Source: Reticulitermes speratus (lineage: Eukaryota; Arthropoda; Insecta; Blattodea; Rhinotermitidae). From it: a stretch of 64,000 nt of DNA. Position 1 is the first letter of the stretch; every line of letters begins with the position of its first letter. The translations under genes and the position numbers were made by a program. Location: NCBI GenBank assembly GCA_021186555.1, contig JAJKFL010000011.1, positions 6,516,501 through 6,580,500 of the forward strand. Direction: 5' to 3'. Positions 9,945-19,815 of this stretch are shown in pieces. The notes below the pieces were generated by a model. That model ran no database searches, was not told the DNA's origin, and saw only the letters and a list, made by a program, of their open reading frames with translations.

Positions 9945-10430
9945 GGGGCCTAATTAAATATATTTGATTTATACTTCTTAATTTTTAACTTATATCATGT
10001 AGGCTATAATTTGTAGAACATAGGGAAAAACATATTAGCTGTAATAAGAATTGCTATACTTTAAAATTTATTTTTCAACCTCATCTCCATCTAATGACGA
10101 GGTTCAGAAGGAGTGGACTTATATTTCTGCTCGCCGTCTTTGCCTTTATGTTGTTGACTAGGATAACTTTACCTTTGGTTTACTTTTTTATTATTAAAAC
10201 AAGAATTTTAATTACAAAGAGTTTTTCATTTCTTAGGAAAAGAAAATTTGTCATAGTCTGATGATTTTAATTGTAAATATTAAAATATCGAAAACAAAAC
10301 AGGAAACGAATTACTGTAATACTCTCTTATCAGACTTTTTTATGTATCATTGAGCGTGACCCTGTGGGCATGTCGAAATTTGTGCTTTAAATCCTATCAC
10401 TTTGAAAGTACGTTGTCGTATGCAGTCCCA
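9945..10430. other. No recognised feature
   Basis: A/T-rich; only a weak SINE-A-like remnant (CATCTAATGACGAGGTTCAG, near 10085) was noticed. Confidence 0.4.
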
Positions 10431-10432
10431 AG

Positions 10433-10533
10433 AAATTTTCCAAATGTAATCTGTGGTCTTTTGGGTAATTACCCTAAAGACCACAGATTACATCAACATC
10501 GCGGCGGAAGCCTGAAATCAAAATTTTCCAAAT
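10433..10533. mobile_element. 75-bp hairpin element H5 with 13-bp TSD
   Basis: The element is 10446-10520, flanked by perfect AAATTTTCCAAAT at 10433-10445 and 10521-10533. It is a near-perfect palindrome (arm ATCTGTGGTCTT, loop around GGGTAATTACCC) followed by the asymmetric tail ATCAACATCGCGGCGGAAGC. The same arm and tail occur in H4 (55302-55428) and the tail in H3 (37891-38089). The hammerhead and inner arm are gone. Confidence 0.85.
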
Positions 10534-10534
10534 A

Positions 10535-12360
10535 TTTTACTTTGGAATGTATCAGTAAAATGTATTTTAATATCGCCCATTTTCTGTAAGGAATTTGAGG
10601 TTCTTATATCTACGTGTACTGATGAAGGCTTCAGTCTTGTAGACTGGTGTATATGTACCAACACCGGAAGAGCATGTTGCCTCCTTCTTCAGGGTAGGAA
10701 TAATATTAGACTACCATGAATTTCAAGACGTCAAGATCTTTGGGCACGTTGCTGTATATATAACAATCTGTACGGTGTCATAACGCAGAAAATATAATTC
10801 TTCCCCCATCTTCAGTTTAAAATTACTGTTCTAAAGCAGAAGCACATAGTCACTATCACTGAAATAGTTACAGGAAACTAGTGGTCTGACCTTGAATGGG
10901 ACTAAAGATAATCTCGACCTGTCATTTTTAAAAGGTAAAGCATTAAAGAGAGGAAAACAGAAGTATGTAAACACGAGTAGACGAGCAGAAGCAGGTGCGA
11001 TTGTGGTGTCACTTCATTGCAAATCCTGACCTGCTCTGAACAGGTGTGACAGAACTCACACCGCTCTCTGAACGCCGTAGTAGAAGATGCTGCCGCAGGG
11101 AAGGATACTAACAATAACAGAGAAAGAGAGATGCAAGCATTCTTCCATAAGAAGGAACCGAAATTTTCAGCAAGTAAAACCTTCTGAAATTCCAGTTCGA
11201 TGTTCTGGTTCATACGTATTACCAGTCTCAAAAATATTAATCTTCTTTGACCTGCATCAAATTTTTGTAATGCTTTAATAAAATGTATGTAAAGTTTATA
11301 CGTTAAAGAGAATTATAATCTGATAAATATCAAATATTACATCTGAAATGAGTGAGGGGAAAAAAGACAAATTACGGGCTTCATACAAGTGACTTCGTGT
11401 AATTTGGTAGAATTTCTATCCTTTATCTACGGGATAAGAGACAAATGCAGCGTCTCCCTATCTACCAAACTTTACATTACAGAAGTTCGCATAAGTATAA
11501 GAAATTACGAAAATGTTTTAATTATGTTTCTTATTAATAAAATTCATTACAGTAATCCATCTCTACATCATCTTTTCCAAGAAGACTCTCATAATACGAT
11601 GTAAATAAATACAGTAATATTGTCCCTGTGCGCGCCACTAAGTCGTATTGGGGAAATGGAGGTATATTTCCTCTCATTCATAACCTCGGCACTAGATAGA
11701 GGTGAAAGTTCTGCTTCACGCTTGGACAGCTTTACTCCCTTGGAAACAGCCTCCAATGTCCGTTTAAGAATAGGCTGCATGGACCGCAGTTCACGTCTGC
11801 ACGCCTTTGAGCAGAGAAAATTGTCTTGCCTCTAAGTCTAGCAGTCATAATATTCATCGTGTATATTTTTAAAACTTCTGTAAGCCAAGTATAAGACAGG
11901 CCTACTGAATTACGAGTATTTTTGGTAGTTACGCATATGTTTAGGCCTATATTTAGGTATTTCCATAGCCTATTTTTTCAACACTAAATCTGTTTTATGT
12001 TAATTCATTAGTAGCTTCTCTTGTCGTACTTATTTAGCCTTTCAATCGCAAAGTGTTAGTGCCAACTGCACAATCACTCTTTGCCACACACAGCAGTGAT
12101 ATAACGGTTACCTCAGCTGGGTGTGTAGCTCTGACAGCGGCATATTTTGGCTGGCACTCTTATCTGTCCTGACAGCAAGCGGATGTGGAGGATTACAGAA
12201 TACATATGCTGAGAGAAGGGGCCGGAAAGTTATGGCTCAGGAAATTGTGCTAGCATTATTACTAATGAATCAGAGCATTTCATATACGTATATATTCAAT
12301 GTTGATTTGCATACCAGCATTATATGCCAATAGGTTTTATGTTATGCGACGTGGTAGAGG
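10535..12360. other. No recognised feature
   Basis: About 1.8 kb of moderately A/T-rich sequence without recognised repeats. Frames up to 109 codons (minus, 10902-11231) lack domains; its hydrophobic and cysteine-containing stretches look incidental. Confidence 0.45.
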
Positions 12361-12364
12361 AATG

Positions 12365-12505
12365 TAATATGCAAATAATTTTAAAACAAATAAATTGAGA
12401 GGGCGTGGGCTGTATTCGTCGGAATCAGGATACTGACCATTGGAGAGCTCCTGTAGAAACGACAATGAACCTTTGGTTTTAAAAAGGACAGGGAATTTAT
12501 GGTTG
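12365..12505 (+). mobile_element. RTE-like 3' end, decayed
   Basis: A GAATCAGGATACTGACCATT GG segment aligns with AQDRDRW and a GACAATGAACCTTTGGTTTT segment with VMNLRVP plus the stop of the main RTE family. No frame remains. Confidence 0.5.
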
Positions 12506-12535
12506 AGACATTTCTAAATTGCGAATTTGAGATTT

Positions 12536-12757
12536 TCGCAGCGGTGTAGCTGAGGACTCCAATCTTCTGGGATATTAGGCCTTGTCACTGGGTATTCGGA
12601 TTCCGACGTTTCGAAGGAACGTAATGATCTTATCTATAAAGGTCAAAATGTCCAAGAAGTATATATTATTGGACATTTCAACCCCTGAAAATGATGCCAC
12701 TACGTAACCGTCAATAACCAGCTACCCAGTGACACGTGTCATCTCCCAGAAAAACGG
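12536..12757. mobile_element. Hairpin element H8, heavily decayed
   Basis: Conserved ends (CAATCTTCTGGGATATTA and CATCTCCCAGAAAAACGG) face each other, with CCGACGTTTCGAAGG inside the left arm. This matches the H family layout. The hammerhead core cannot be recognised. Confidence 0.45.
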
Positions 12758-13053
12758 AATTCTCTACTTTTAACTTCAAAAGGAGGATTTTACCTCTTGG
12801 ATTTAGTTAAAATTGAGTAGTCTTCTGTTTGAAAGGTGATTTAAATGTTTTGGGCATATTGACAACGTGTCTGGTAATCATTCGAGACGTAGACTACCGG
12901 GGTCGAAACCTGGCTGAGGAAATCGATCCCATCTGTAGTGCCTCCTCTATTCCTCAAGGCAAGTGACGTAATAGTGCATTAAAGTAGGCCACAAATGTGC
13001 CGTCTCTGTTTCGACGCTCCAGAACTGCAGTGGTAGATATTGTCTCGTAAAAT

Positions 13054-13256
13054 AACCTAACAGCTGAAATCTGCGGTCTTCTGGGGTATTACGCGGCGTC
13101 GTGTGGTAATTGTTTACCGACGTTTCGGGACAACGTATTGGTCCCATCCTCACGGGTCAAGAGTCCGAGTAGGAAAGAAAGCCAGCAACCTATAAGGTAG
13201 ATTCTGGAAAGTGCGGCGGGGTAGCAATCAGTAGGCGTGAAAACAACCTAACAGCT
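13054..13256 (-). mobile_element. Single-arm hairpin element with 12-bp TSD
   Basis: The element is 13066-13244, flanked by perfect AACCTAACAGCT at 13054-13065 and 13245-13256. It holds one H arm (TGCGGTCTTCTGGGGTATTA, CGGCGTCGTGTGGTAATTG), a hammerhead-like motif at 13118-13161 (minus strand CGTGAGGA, a GGGACC..GTCCC hairpin, GAAACGTCGG), and then about 85 bp not seen elsewhere. The perfect duplication shows that a one-arm form can be inserted as a unit. Confidence 0.82.
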
Positions 13257-13384
13257 ATTCAACGCGATGTTATACAGTCAGGAGCATTTAAGTTGAAGGT
13301 TAAACCTTCTGGGATCTTAAACTATGTAGTCTGACAAGTACTTATGTGGACATTTATTTCAGTCGACACCGCTGTAAGAACTTC

Positions 13385-13562
13385 AAATTTCAATCCTGTA
13401 CACGCCCTCGCAACGGACTTATTTAAGATCAATTTTAAAATTATCCGCTCATCTAAGGGTAAGTATTCTTCCAAGTGGTCTCTTTTCTTCAGGTAACCCC
13501 ACCAAAACCCTGTACGCATCTATCCTCTCCCCCATTCGTGCCACACGCCCTGCCTATCTCAT
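13385..13562 (-). mobile_element. RTE-like fragment, antisense
   Basis: The minus strand encodes a MRTGFWWGYLKKRDHLEEYL-like out-of-frame echo of the [10 protein letters not shown] region, with ATTTTAAAATTATCCGCTCA corresponding to the EDNIKM block. Truncated at both ends. Confidence 0.6.
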
Positions 13563-14150
13563 TTGTATTTACAGTCCGTGGACATCACAATTATTGAGGT
13601 AGGCCAATGCAACATTGCGAATTAACGCATTTGCATTGTTGCTAACGCAAATAGAAATTCCGCTTCCCACTTTCGTTTCTGCCATCGCCAATTCTTCCCA
13701 TTTCGTAAGCATGTATGTGTCCAGCACACAAACAAATGGACAACTGCCGTTCTTTCCATCACAAATAAAATGTCCCTGCTAGAGGCATGAGCGTGCGGTA
13801 CATGAGCACACAAAGCATTATTTAACAGACACACACGAGTTCGCCTAAATGAGAAACGAAGCATGCAGCAGCATCCACCTCCACGCGGAACAGGGGCGAG
13901 GCGCCCGGTATGCATGTCAAGATGCTGATAATAATGATGTGAGGTGGCCTCGTTTCGTACGATAGTAGGCGTCCCCCACTCTAGCACGACGTGTGGCGCC
14001 GATAATCTGCAAGCTTCACACAATGACAGCAGTCTCATTGTTAGACGACCCGGATATGTGACAGCTGATAACGCTGTTCCACGATGCGAGAGTCCACTCT
14101 TCTGCTTCAGACTTCAGAACTGAGACCGTGTCCGTAAGCCTTTAAAGACT
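13563..14150. other. No recognised feature
   Basis: Contains a 138-codon minus frame (13622-14038) in a more G+C-rich stretch. It is rich in His, Arg and Cys but has no domain I recognise, no Kozak-like start and no neighbours suggesting a gene. Confidence 0.4.
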
Positions 14151-14159
14151 AAAATTAAT

Positions 14160-14345
14160 ATAAATTATATTTTAGAATTTAGTTCCTTCCTCACGAAGAA
14201 CAAATTCGTCTCCATGATACAGAGCAATCAGTTAATGCTGTTTATGGAAGTAGCATTATTTCATTGTGAGAGTCATACGAAACTTACAAACGCACTGTGT
14301 GGACAAATTTCAGTTCTCGTAATGTTAAACCTGATGGCACAAACA
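14160..14345 (+). repeat. Repeat R1, copy 2
   Basis: Ordered blocks CAGTTAATGCTGTTTATGGA, CGCACTGTGTGGACAAATTT and CGTAATGTTAAACCTGATGG match R1 with many changes. Confidence 0.4.
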
Positions 14346-14473
14346 GTAAGCATTGAACTTAGACGGGTAAAGTAATTTTGAATAGAGCCCGGGTAAGCTA
14401 TTTAGCTTATATGTAGGGCGTTCTGATTGAATTTCGCAACACCTGGCCGTTTGTATGTTTATTTATTTATTTC

Positions 14474-14705
14474 TGGGGATCGAATCCCGGTAGGGGCGAG
14501 ATTTTCCACACCTGTCCATAAGGATCCTGGGGTCCAGCCAGCCTCCTATACAATGCGCACCGGGTCATTCTCGGAGTTAAAGCGGCCGGGGCGTTACGTT
14601 AATCACCCGCCCCCCATCTAGCGCTGAGGTTGAAGAAATAATAGAGCTATACCTCTACTCCCCCGCTGTTCCTTCATGGCAGGTTATAGGGTGAACTTTA
14701 ACTTT
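14474..14705 (+). mobile_element. SINE A, head truncated
   Basis: It starts inside the B box (GGGGATCGAATCCCGGTAGG) and continues through the whole body to CTTCATGGCAGGTTATAGGG. The A box is replaced by unrelated TTTATTTATTTATT sequence. Confidence 0.8.
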
Positions 14706-14745
14706 TACTTGGTGATCTCATGAGTCAACTGTATTATTTTATATA

Positions 14746-14823
14746 CAGGGCATACACAAAAGAATGGTGCGGTTTATATGGTTTATTCAATTGATACCGC
14801 ACCATTATTTTGTGTATGCACTG
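14746..14823. mobile_element. 78-bp two-TIR MITE
   Basis: Flanked by TA (14744-14745 and 14824-14825). It consists of little more than the two inverted ends CAGGGCATACACAAAAGAAT and their complement. The same TIR is found on the 564-bp element 15020-15583, about 200 bp away, so it looks like a minimal derivative of that family. Confidence 0.8.
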
Positions 14824-14990
14824 TATTAAAACGTTTTAAGTACATGGCAGTGTCCCAAAATCGAATTTATTTATTTATTCATTCATTCATTCATTCACAA
14901 GCTGAACACTATTCAGGAAAGGTGTTACTATAGCATAAAACCAAGTCGTCAAAAATATACACATGACATAGTCAGACATGTAAGACAGAC

Positions 14991-15017
14991 ATATATATAT
15001 ATATATATATATACATA
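14991..15017. repeat. (TA)n microsatellite
   Basis: TA run directly left of the Tc1/mariner-like element, continuing on its right at 15586, so the element appears to have landed in a TA array. Confidence 0.85.
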
Positions 15018-15019
15018 TA

Positions 15020-15581
15020 CAGGGCATACACAAAAGAATGGTGCGGTTTCAAAAGTGAATAGAAAATTTATGTCTCACATTACACGGGCACAACATACAC
15101 TGTCAGCGGCGGAAACTGTCCAAGTTTCTCATTCGCTACCAGCAGTTCGCTTCTCATGCTTACTGCGTGGCCGCGGGGCCAGTTTCAAAGATGGCGTTGC
15201 AGCAGGAGAAGGCTTTTTGTGTGCTCCGTTTTGAGGTGTCCAGATCTGTGATTACAGTGCAGCCCGAGTTTCTTTCTTTGGGGGTTCGTTAAAGACAGCG
15301 TTTATGTACCACCATTACCCACGTCCATCCATGAAATTCGTGATCGGATAACGCATGCACTGCAGGCCATTACAGCGGACATGCTACACCGGGTCTGGGA
15401 TGAGTTTGATTACCGTGTGGATGTGTGTCGTGTGACCCAGGGTGCACACATTGAAGGATTATAATTACCAAATGAGAAACTTGGACAGTTGCCGCCGCTA
15501 ACGGTGTATGTTGTGCCCCTGTAAGGTGAGAAATAAAGTTTTTATTCACTTTTGAAACCGCACCATTCTTTTGTGTATGCC

Positions 15582-15583
<2 letters not shown>
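15020..15583 (+). mobile_element. Tc1/mariner-like element, internal deletion, long TIRs
   Basis: It is flanked by TA at 15018-15019 and 15584-15585. The terminal inverted repeats are about 115 bp with few mismatches and start with GGCATACACAAAAGAATGGT. Inside, an ATG at 15191 opens MALQQEKAFCVLRFEVSRS, the N-terminal helix-turn-helix region of a Tc1/mariner-like transposase. After a deletion junction near 15275 the C-terminus continues in another frame with FLWGFVKDSVYVPPLPTS and ends FDYRVDVCRVTQGAHIEGL before the stop at 15464. The whole catalytic DDE core is missing and the two pieces are out of frame, so this is non-autonomous. Confidence 0.85.

Positions 15584-15585
<2 letters not shown>

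Positions 15586-15620
<35 letters not shown>
15586..15620. repeat. (TA)n microsatellite
   Basis: About 17 TA units on the right flank of the Tc1/mariner-like element. Confidence 0.95.
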
Positions 15621-15625
<5 letters not shown>

Positions 15626-15647
15626 TCGGAAATACAGTCGAAATCTG

Positions 15648-15749
15648 AGAATCTTGTCCCTTGAAGTTGGGACCGATACGTTGTCCCGAAACGTCGGGTA
15701 AACAATTACAACACGACGCCGCGTAATATCCCAGAAGAGCGCAGATCAA
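15648..15749 (+). mobile_element. Single-arm hairpin element in a MITE end
   Basis: The H-family arm is in reverse: a hammerhead-like segment at 15655-15699 (CTTGAAGT, a GGGACC..GTCCC hairpin, GAAACGTCGG), then CAATTACAACACGACGCCGC and ATATCCCAGAAGAGCGCAGA. ACAGTCGAAAT on the left and AAAGTCGAACT on the right resemble a diverged target duplication derived from the pogo-like MITE terminus that continues at 15750. Confidence 0.6.
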
Positions 15750-15938
15750 AGTCGAACTTTTTATTACGTTATGAAAGAGACTGAATATTTTGTGTCGTTA
15801 TAAACGAGTTTATTTTTTAACAGAGTATTTTAACGTTATGGTTAGCAGCGAGAAATTAATTGATACCACAGAATATCTGAAGCTATAGAGGAGGTGTCGT
15901 GTAAACCGATGTCGTTTTAACCGGGCTAGACTCTACTT
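15748..15938 (+). mobile_element. Pogo/Tigger-like MITE, copy 2
   Basis: GTCGAAC start, GAAAGAGACTGAATATTTTG, GTCGTTATAAACGAGTTTAT and GATGTCGTTTTAACCGGGCT end match copies at 7992-8176 and 24592-24776. The left TIR is disturbed by the hairpin element at 15648-15749. Confidence 0.65.
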
Positions 15939-16109
15939 CAGTTATGTATATACATTTTATATTTAGAATACCTGTACCTTCCTAATCCTGATCTTAACAG
16001 AACGTATATTGCGGTCTTGGAGAGCTAAATGCTGACGGAACATTTTGTCCCAAGTAACAGACTGGAGAAAATTACGTAATCAAGAACTTTCCAACTTGCA
16101 TTTTATACC

Positions 16110-16215
16110 AGATTGATGACGATAAGTTAGAAGACCTGGGTTAGATAACAGGATAATATTAAATTGGATGTTAATGAAAGAGGCTGTGTGATTGTGGACT
16201 GGATTTCTGTCGCTG
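16110..16215 (+). mobile_element. RTE-like fragment, decayed
   Basis: A GAAGACCTGGGTTAGATAAC AGGATAATATTAAATTGGAT stretch matches the [13 protein letters not shown] region and GTGGACTGGATTTCTGTCGC the WTDMA region of the main RTE family. Confidence 0.5.
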
Positions 16216-16534
16216 AAATATAGGGAATATAATAATATAGGGAACACAGCAACGGACGTCCCTTTTGTATGAAATATGCCTTCATGGCGTGGACAGGTAA
16301 CACATTGTTTGTACTTTTTCATATCGCCAAATGTATATGACATCAAAGATATTTCTAGGTCTTAACAAGTTCTGTAGTCACCGCATGTAAAAATGATTTG
16401 TACTATGTGACAGTTATAATAGAAATATTTTTTTTTTTAGTTCCGAGTAAAATAGACTTTCTGTCTAACTGTACTGCGCTCTGAAGACCCTCTTTCTCAA
16501 AATTACATATAAATCTTCAATTTATGTCTCAGGA

Positions 16535-16690
16535 AAAAATACCAATGCTGTGTAGGTAAATAATCGCTGTTGGTTTTCAGGGTTATAGGAAACACGTAGA
16601 TATATTGTGACTCAAAAATCGGAGTTTCTTAATTTTAGTGCAGGTGTTACATATACTTACCACTGGGCTTTAAACGAATAAAACCACTTT
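16535..16690 (+). repeat. Repeat R1, copy 3
   Basis: AATAATCGCTGTTGGTTTTC, TGTGACTCAAAAATCGGAGT, TTAATTTTAGTGCAGGTGTT and CCACTGGGCTTTAAACG follow the R1 order, closest to the copy at 9090-9300. Confidence 0.45.
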
Positions 16691-16727
16691 TTTATATCAG
16701 GCATACTGTACTTCTCCAGTATTTTGT

Positions 16728-16980
16728 TTCCTCAATTGCGCAACAGCGCCAAGTGGGCCAGAGCTTCTCATTATCGAGGCTTCACAAACAAACTAAGTCA
16801 CACCACACTCGGTAGGACTCCTCTGGACGAGTGATCAGCCCGTCGCAGAGACCTCTACCTGACAACACCAACACTAACAAGAGACAGACATCCATGCCCC
16901 TGGTGGGATTCGAACCCACAATCCCAGCAAGCGAGCGACCGCAAACCCACGCCTTAGACTGCGCGGCCACTGGGATCGGC
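16728..16980 (-). mobile_element. SINE B, tail variant b
   Basis: The minus strand opens GCCGATCCCAGTGGCCGCGC, with B box GGGTTCGAATCCC, core GGGGCATGGATGTCTGTCTC and 3' end GGCCCACTTGGCGCTGTTGC. It is adjacent to a SINE A tail at 16985. Confidence 0.8.
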
Positions 16981-16984
16981 TAAA

Positions 16985-17205
16985 TGTAAAGTTCTCCCTA
17001 TAACAAGCCACGAAGGCCAAGAGGGGGAGTAGAGGTATAGCTCTACTCTTTCTTTAACCTTGGCGCTAGATGGGGGTGAGTGGTCAACGCCACCCCCCCC
17101 CCCCGGCCGCTTTAGACCCGGTACCCATTGTATACGAGGTTGGGTGGGCCCCAGGGCCGGTCTGGACGGGTGCTAAATGTTTTGCCCCCACCTAGAATTT
17201 CTCCA
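16985..17205 (-). mobile_element. SINE A, partial
   Basis: Antisense body: GAGTAGAGGTATAGCTCTAC, AACCTTGGCGCTAGATGGGG, CGGCCGCTTTAGACCCGGTA and GGCCGGTCTGGACGGGTGC. It breaks off before the B box. A 14-C run sits in the CACCCC segment. Confidence 0.75.
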
Positions 17206-17489
17206 GTATACGTTTTAATAATTCTTTCCTTAGCCCTGGACCTGAAGCACGCGGATGGACTTATCAGATAGACATAACCTCTCCATTGTGCGTTCATTCT
17301 TTGCACTTTGTGCACTGACGCTTAAAACAACTTCAAAGTAGCCACATATAAAGATAGCAGTTAAACGTTGCCAATGCAGTTTGGCGAAAATTGATCTGTG
17401 AGACTGCCTACTGAAATACTGGGGTGTGACATTTGACAGTCTGAACCGGCATCTAAGGATGAGATACGTTCTGTGTTGGTCCCTGTCAC

Positions 17490-18165
17490 CGCGGCACAAC
17501 GCTTTCTTAGTCTGCCGATGTGGAACGTACGTGAGAATATACTGAACAAGCATTCGCGAACAGCCGACAAGGGGTGGTCCTGAAGCTTGGGTTTGGGCAA
17601 TGGGCTGATAAGTCTGTACATAAAAGATCATGTCACTAAATATTACACACGTTTGTCTCTTGTTTTTTAAACCTAGTTTAAACCTAGTTTAAACCTAGTT
17701 TTTCAGATTAATAGAAGAATATGGGTACGGGGGAGGGAGTTTTCGACAGTAGGTTGCTGACGGAGTTATTTGGGCCTAAGAGGTAGGACGTAACAAGAGG
17801 ATGGAGAAAATTACACAGTAAGGAGCTTCATGTCTACTCCTTTCCAAACATTCGCGTGATCAAATTTAAGAGAATGAGATGGGCGGGGCATGTGGCACGT
17901 ATTGGCGAAAGAGAAATGCTTAGAGGGTTTTGTATTAAAACTTGAAGCAAAATAGATAACTTAGAAGACTTAGGCGGAGACAGGAGTATAATATTAAAAT
18001 GGTCTTAAAGAAGTGGGATGGAGGAAGTGGAATGCATTAATCTGGCTCAGGTTAGGAAAAAAGTTTGTGGGTACAGTAACGAAAATTCGGGTTCCTTAAA
18101 TGCGGAGTTCTCGACCAGCTGAGAAACTGTCAGCTTCTAAACAAGGACTCGGCTCTGTGGATTCA
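17490..18165 (+). mobile_element. RTE-like copy with 5' piece and 3' end, decayed
   Basis: 17490-17610 resembles the 5' region seen at 43440-43690 (CATTCGCGAACAGCCGACAA GGGGTGGTC). From about 17740 the C-terminal coding remnant follows: TTATTTGGGCCTAAGAGG, GAATGAGATGGGCGGGGCAT, GTGGCACGTATTGGCGAAAG. The 3' UTR contains TCTCGACCAGCTGAGAAACT. Many indels and stops. A 133-codon minus frame across 17230-17631 is antisense noise. Confidence 0.6.
17667..17702. repeat. 11-bp tandem repeat TTTAAACCTAG
   Basis: Just over three perfect units, inside the gap between the 5' and 3' RTE pieces. Confidence 0.85.
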
Positions 18166-18169
18166 GTTA

Positions 18170-19320
18170 CAGATGCAGTGCATCCTAAAGGCAAACATAT
18201 TGTAAACGAGTAGTAGACGAAGCTTTTCTTTGAGTGAATGCCAAGTCTTAAGCTGAAATGGAATTCATTCAAGCGTCTCTGTGTCCCATGGCGCTACTTT
18301 TTGTTGTTCTGCTTCAGTTTTGCCTCCATTCATACTCAGTTGTGTTGGAAACAAGTGTGTGCATTCCAGCCTTTCTCTGCATTTCCTTTCATTTCTCTAT
18401 TCTTTCTTCATTCAGAAATTCTAAACTCTGTGACCAGACCAGGGGCTTTGGTGACAGACAGGACGTTGTCTGATCATTGTTGTTAAAACCAGAGCGAATT
18501 GGATTAGGCTCTAAAGCGGTCACTGTGAACCTCCTCGGGGCGCGTGTTTCGGCAACCTGCACCTACGCATACTTTGCGGCATGATGGTAGGCTCCACCTG
18601 TAGCCTCTTTTGCGTAACTAACAACAAATACCGTAGAGGACATTTAATTTTCATTGAGATAAAAAGAAAGGGTTAGGTTAAGACAATATGCGATTTAAAT
18701 TTAAGTTTTTTTTGTCACTCATTTAACGACTAAAACCAATTTTTGTTAAGTTTAACGTAAGTTTTGAAATTATCTTCAAATCTATGCATTTTTCTTGCCA
18801 ACTGCTTTTACGTTGAAGATTTAAATACAAAAATTGTTGTATCGTGGGCGTACAAGGAAAACCAAATAAGTCCACTTTCTTTGAAACATGAGAGATTTTT
18901 TTTTACTATTAAGTCCACATCTGTCATCTCGTTGACCTGGAAAATACTTTGATTCCATTCACGAATTATTTACGATGGTAAAACACCTTGGACATTACTA
19001 AGTCCAGGGATTGCTTCTTTGCTGACAGAGAAAACTCATTTTTCTCAAAACGTTTTTTGGTTGGATGTCTTGTGTTTTCCTTTAGGCCAACGACATATTT
19101 TTAATTTTGTAATCCGCCGTGATTTTATTACTGTAATAATACAAGATGGAGATTAAAGATGTGCAGAAAATCACGAAATTTTAGGTGTTTTAATAAGTGG
19201 TGAAGATAATATTTGGTATAAAAATATATCAAATAAACAGAAAATGAGTAAAATTACCTATGTGGAGCTTGACTCCAATATGTCTCCTACTACATTTATG
19301 ATTTTTTCATTCCACGCCTG
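18170..19320. other. No recognised feature
   Basis: A/T-rich. Overlapping frames of 71-82 codons at 18238-18486 are hydrophobic and Phe/Leu-rich, without a recognised domain. Confidence 0.45.
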
Positions 19321-19407
19321 CCGATAATCAACCCTACAACACTCTGTCCAACAAAATGCACTATAACTTTTCCCAGACATTTTATACTACAATATAACGT
19401 AGAAGAC

Positions 19408-19450
19408 TACTACATGTTTCGGCCCCTCATGAGATGATCATCAGGGAATC
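19408..19450 (-). ncRNA. Hammerhead ribozyme-like motif
   Basis: The minus strand reads CTGATGA, a CATCTCATGAGGGGCC segment, then GAAACATGTAG. The C3-A9 core and GAA are intact, but stem II pairs poorly, so activity is doubtful. Confidence 0.45.
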
Positions 19451-19532
19451 AGTTAAAGGAGCACTTTTTTTAGATTATATTATTGTGTACATGGATTGCT
19501 AGTTCGTTTTTCTGAAGTGTTACTTTAATGTG

Positions 19533-19576
19533 ATTCCCTGATGATGATAATCCCAAAAGGGATCGAAACATGTAGC
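19533..19576 (+). ncRNA. Hammerhead ribozyme-like motif
   Basis: CTGATGA core at 19538-19544, stem-II hairpin TCCC-AAAA-GGGA extended by GA/TC, then GAAACATGTAG with UA in the place of the cleavage dinucleotide. Stem I complementarity is weak. Confidence 0.5.
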
Positions 19577-19815
19577 AGTTTTCAACGTGATATTGTAGTA
19601 TAAAATATCTGGGAAAATACAGCGCATTTTGTTTGACTGAGTGTTGTGTGAGTTGATGTCTTATACCTGTTTTATACCACTGGAGACTTTGAAGCTGAAA
19701 CTAAGCAAACAAGAATGCAGAGATGTAAGATTCGGATCTTGATGAGGATGTCTCACCTTACGAAGTCAGTTCAGAAAACAATTTGTACTTGACAGAACGA
19801 TATTACAGTGTTGTT

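Larger units (their letters stand above)
19328..19659. mobile_element. Hairpin element with two opposed hammerhead motifs
   Basis: Left arm (CAACACTCTGTCCAACAAAA, TTTTATACTACAATAT, ACATGTTTCGG) and right arm (GATATTGTAGTATAAAATAT, CATTTTGTTTGACTGAGTGT) are inverted and about 80-85% alike by eye. Each arm carries a hammerhead core facing outward (19408-19450 minus; 19533-19576 plus). No target duplication could be fixed. Confidence 0.7.

Noticed and set aside
17230..17631. 133-codon minus-strand gene
   Set aside because: Runs across an RTE 5' remnant in antisense and non-coding flank; no domain recognised.
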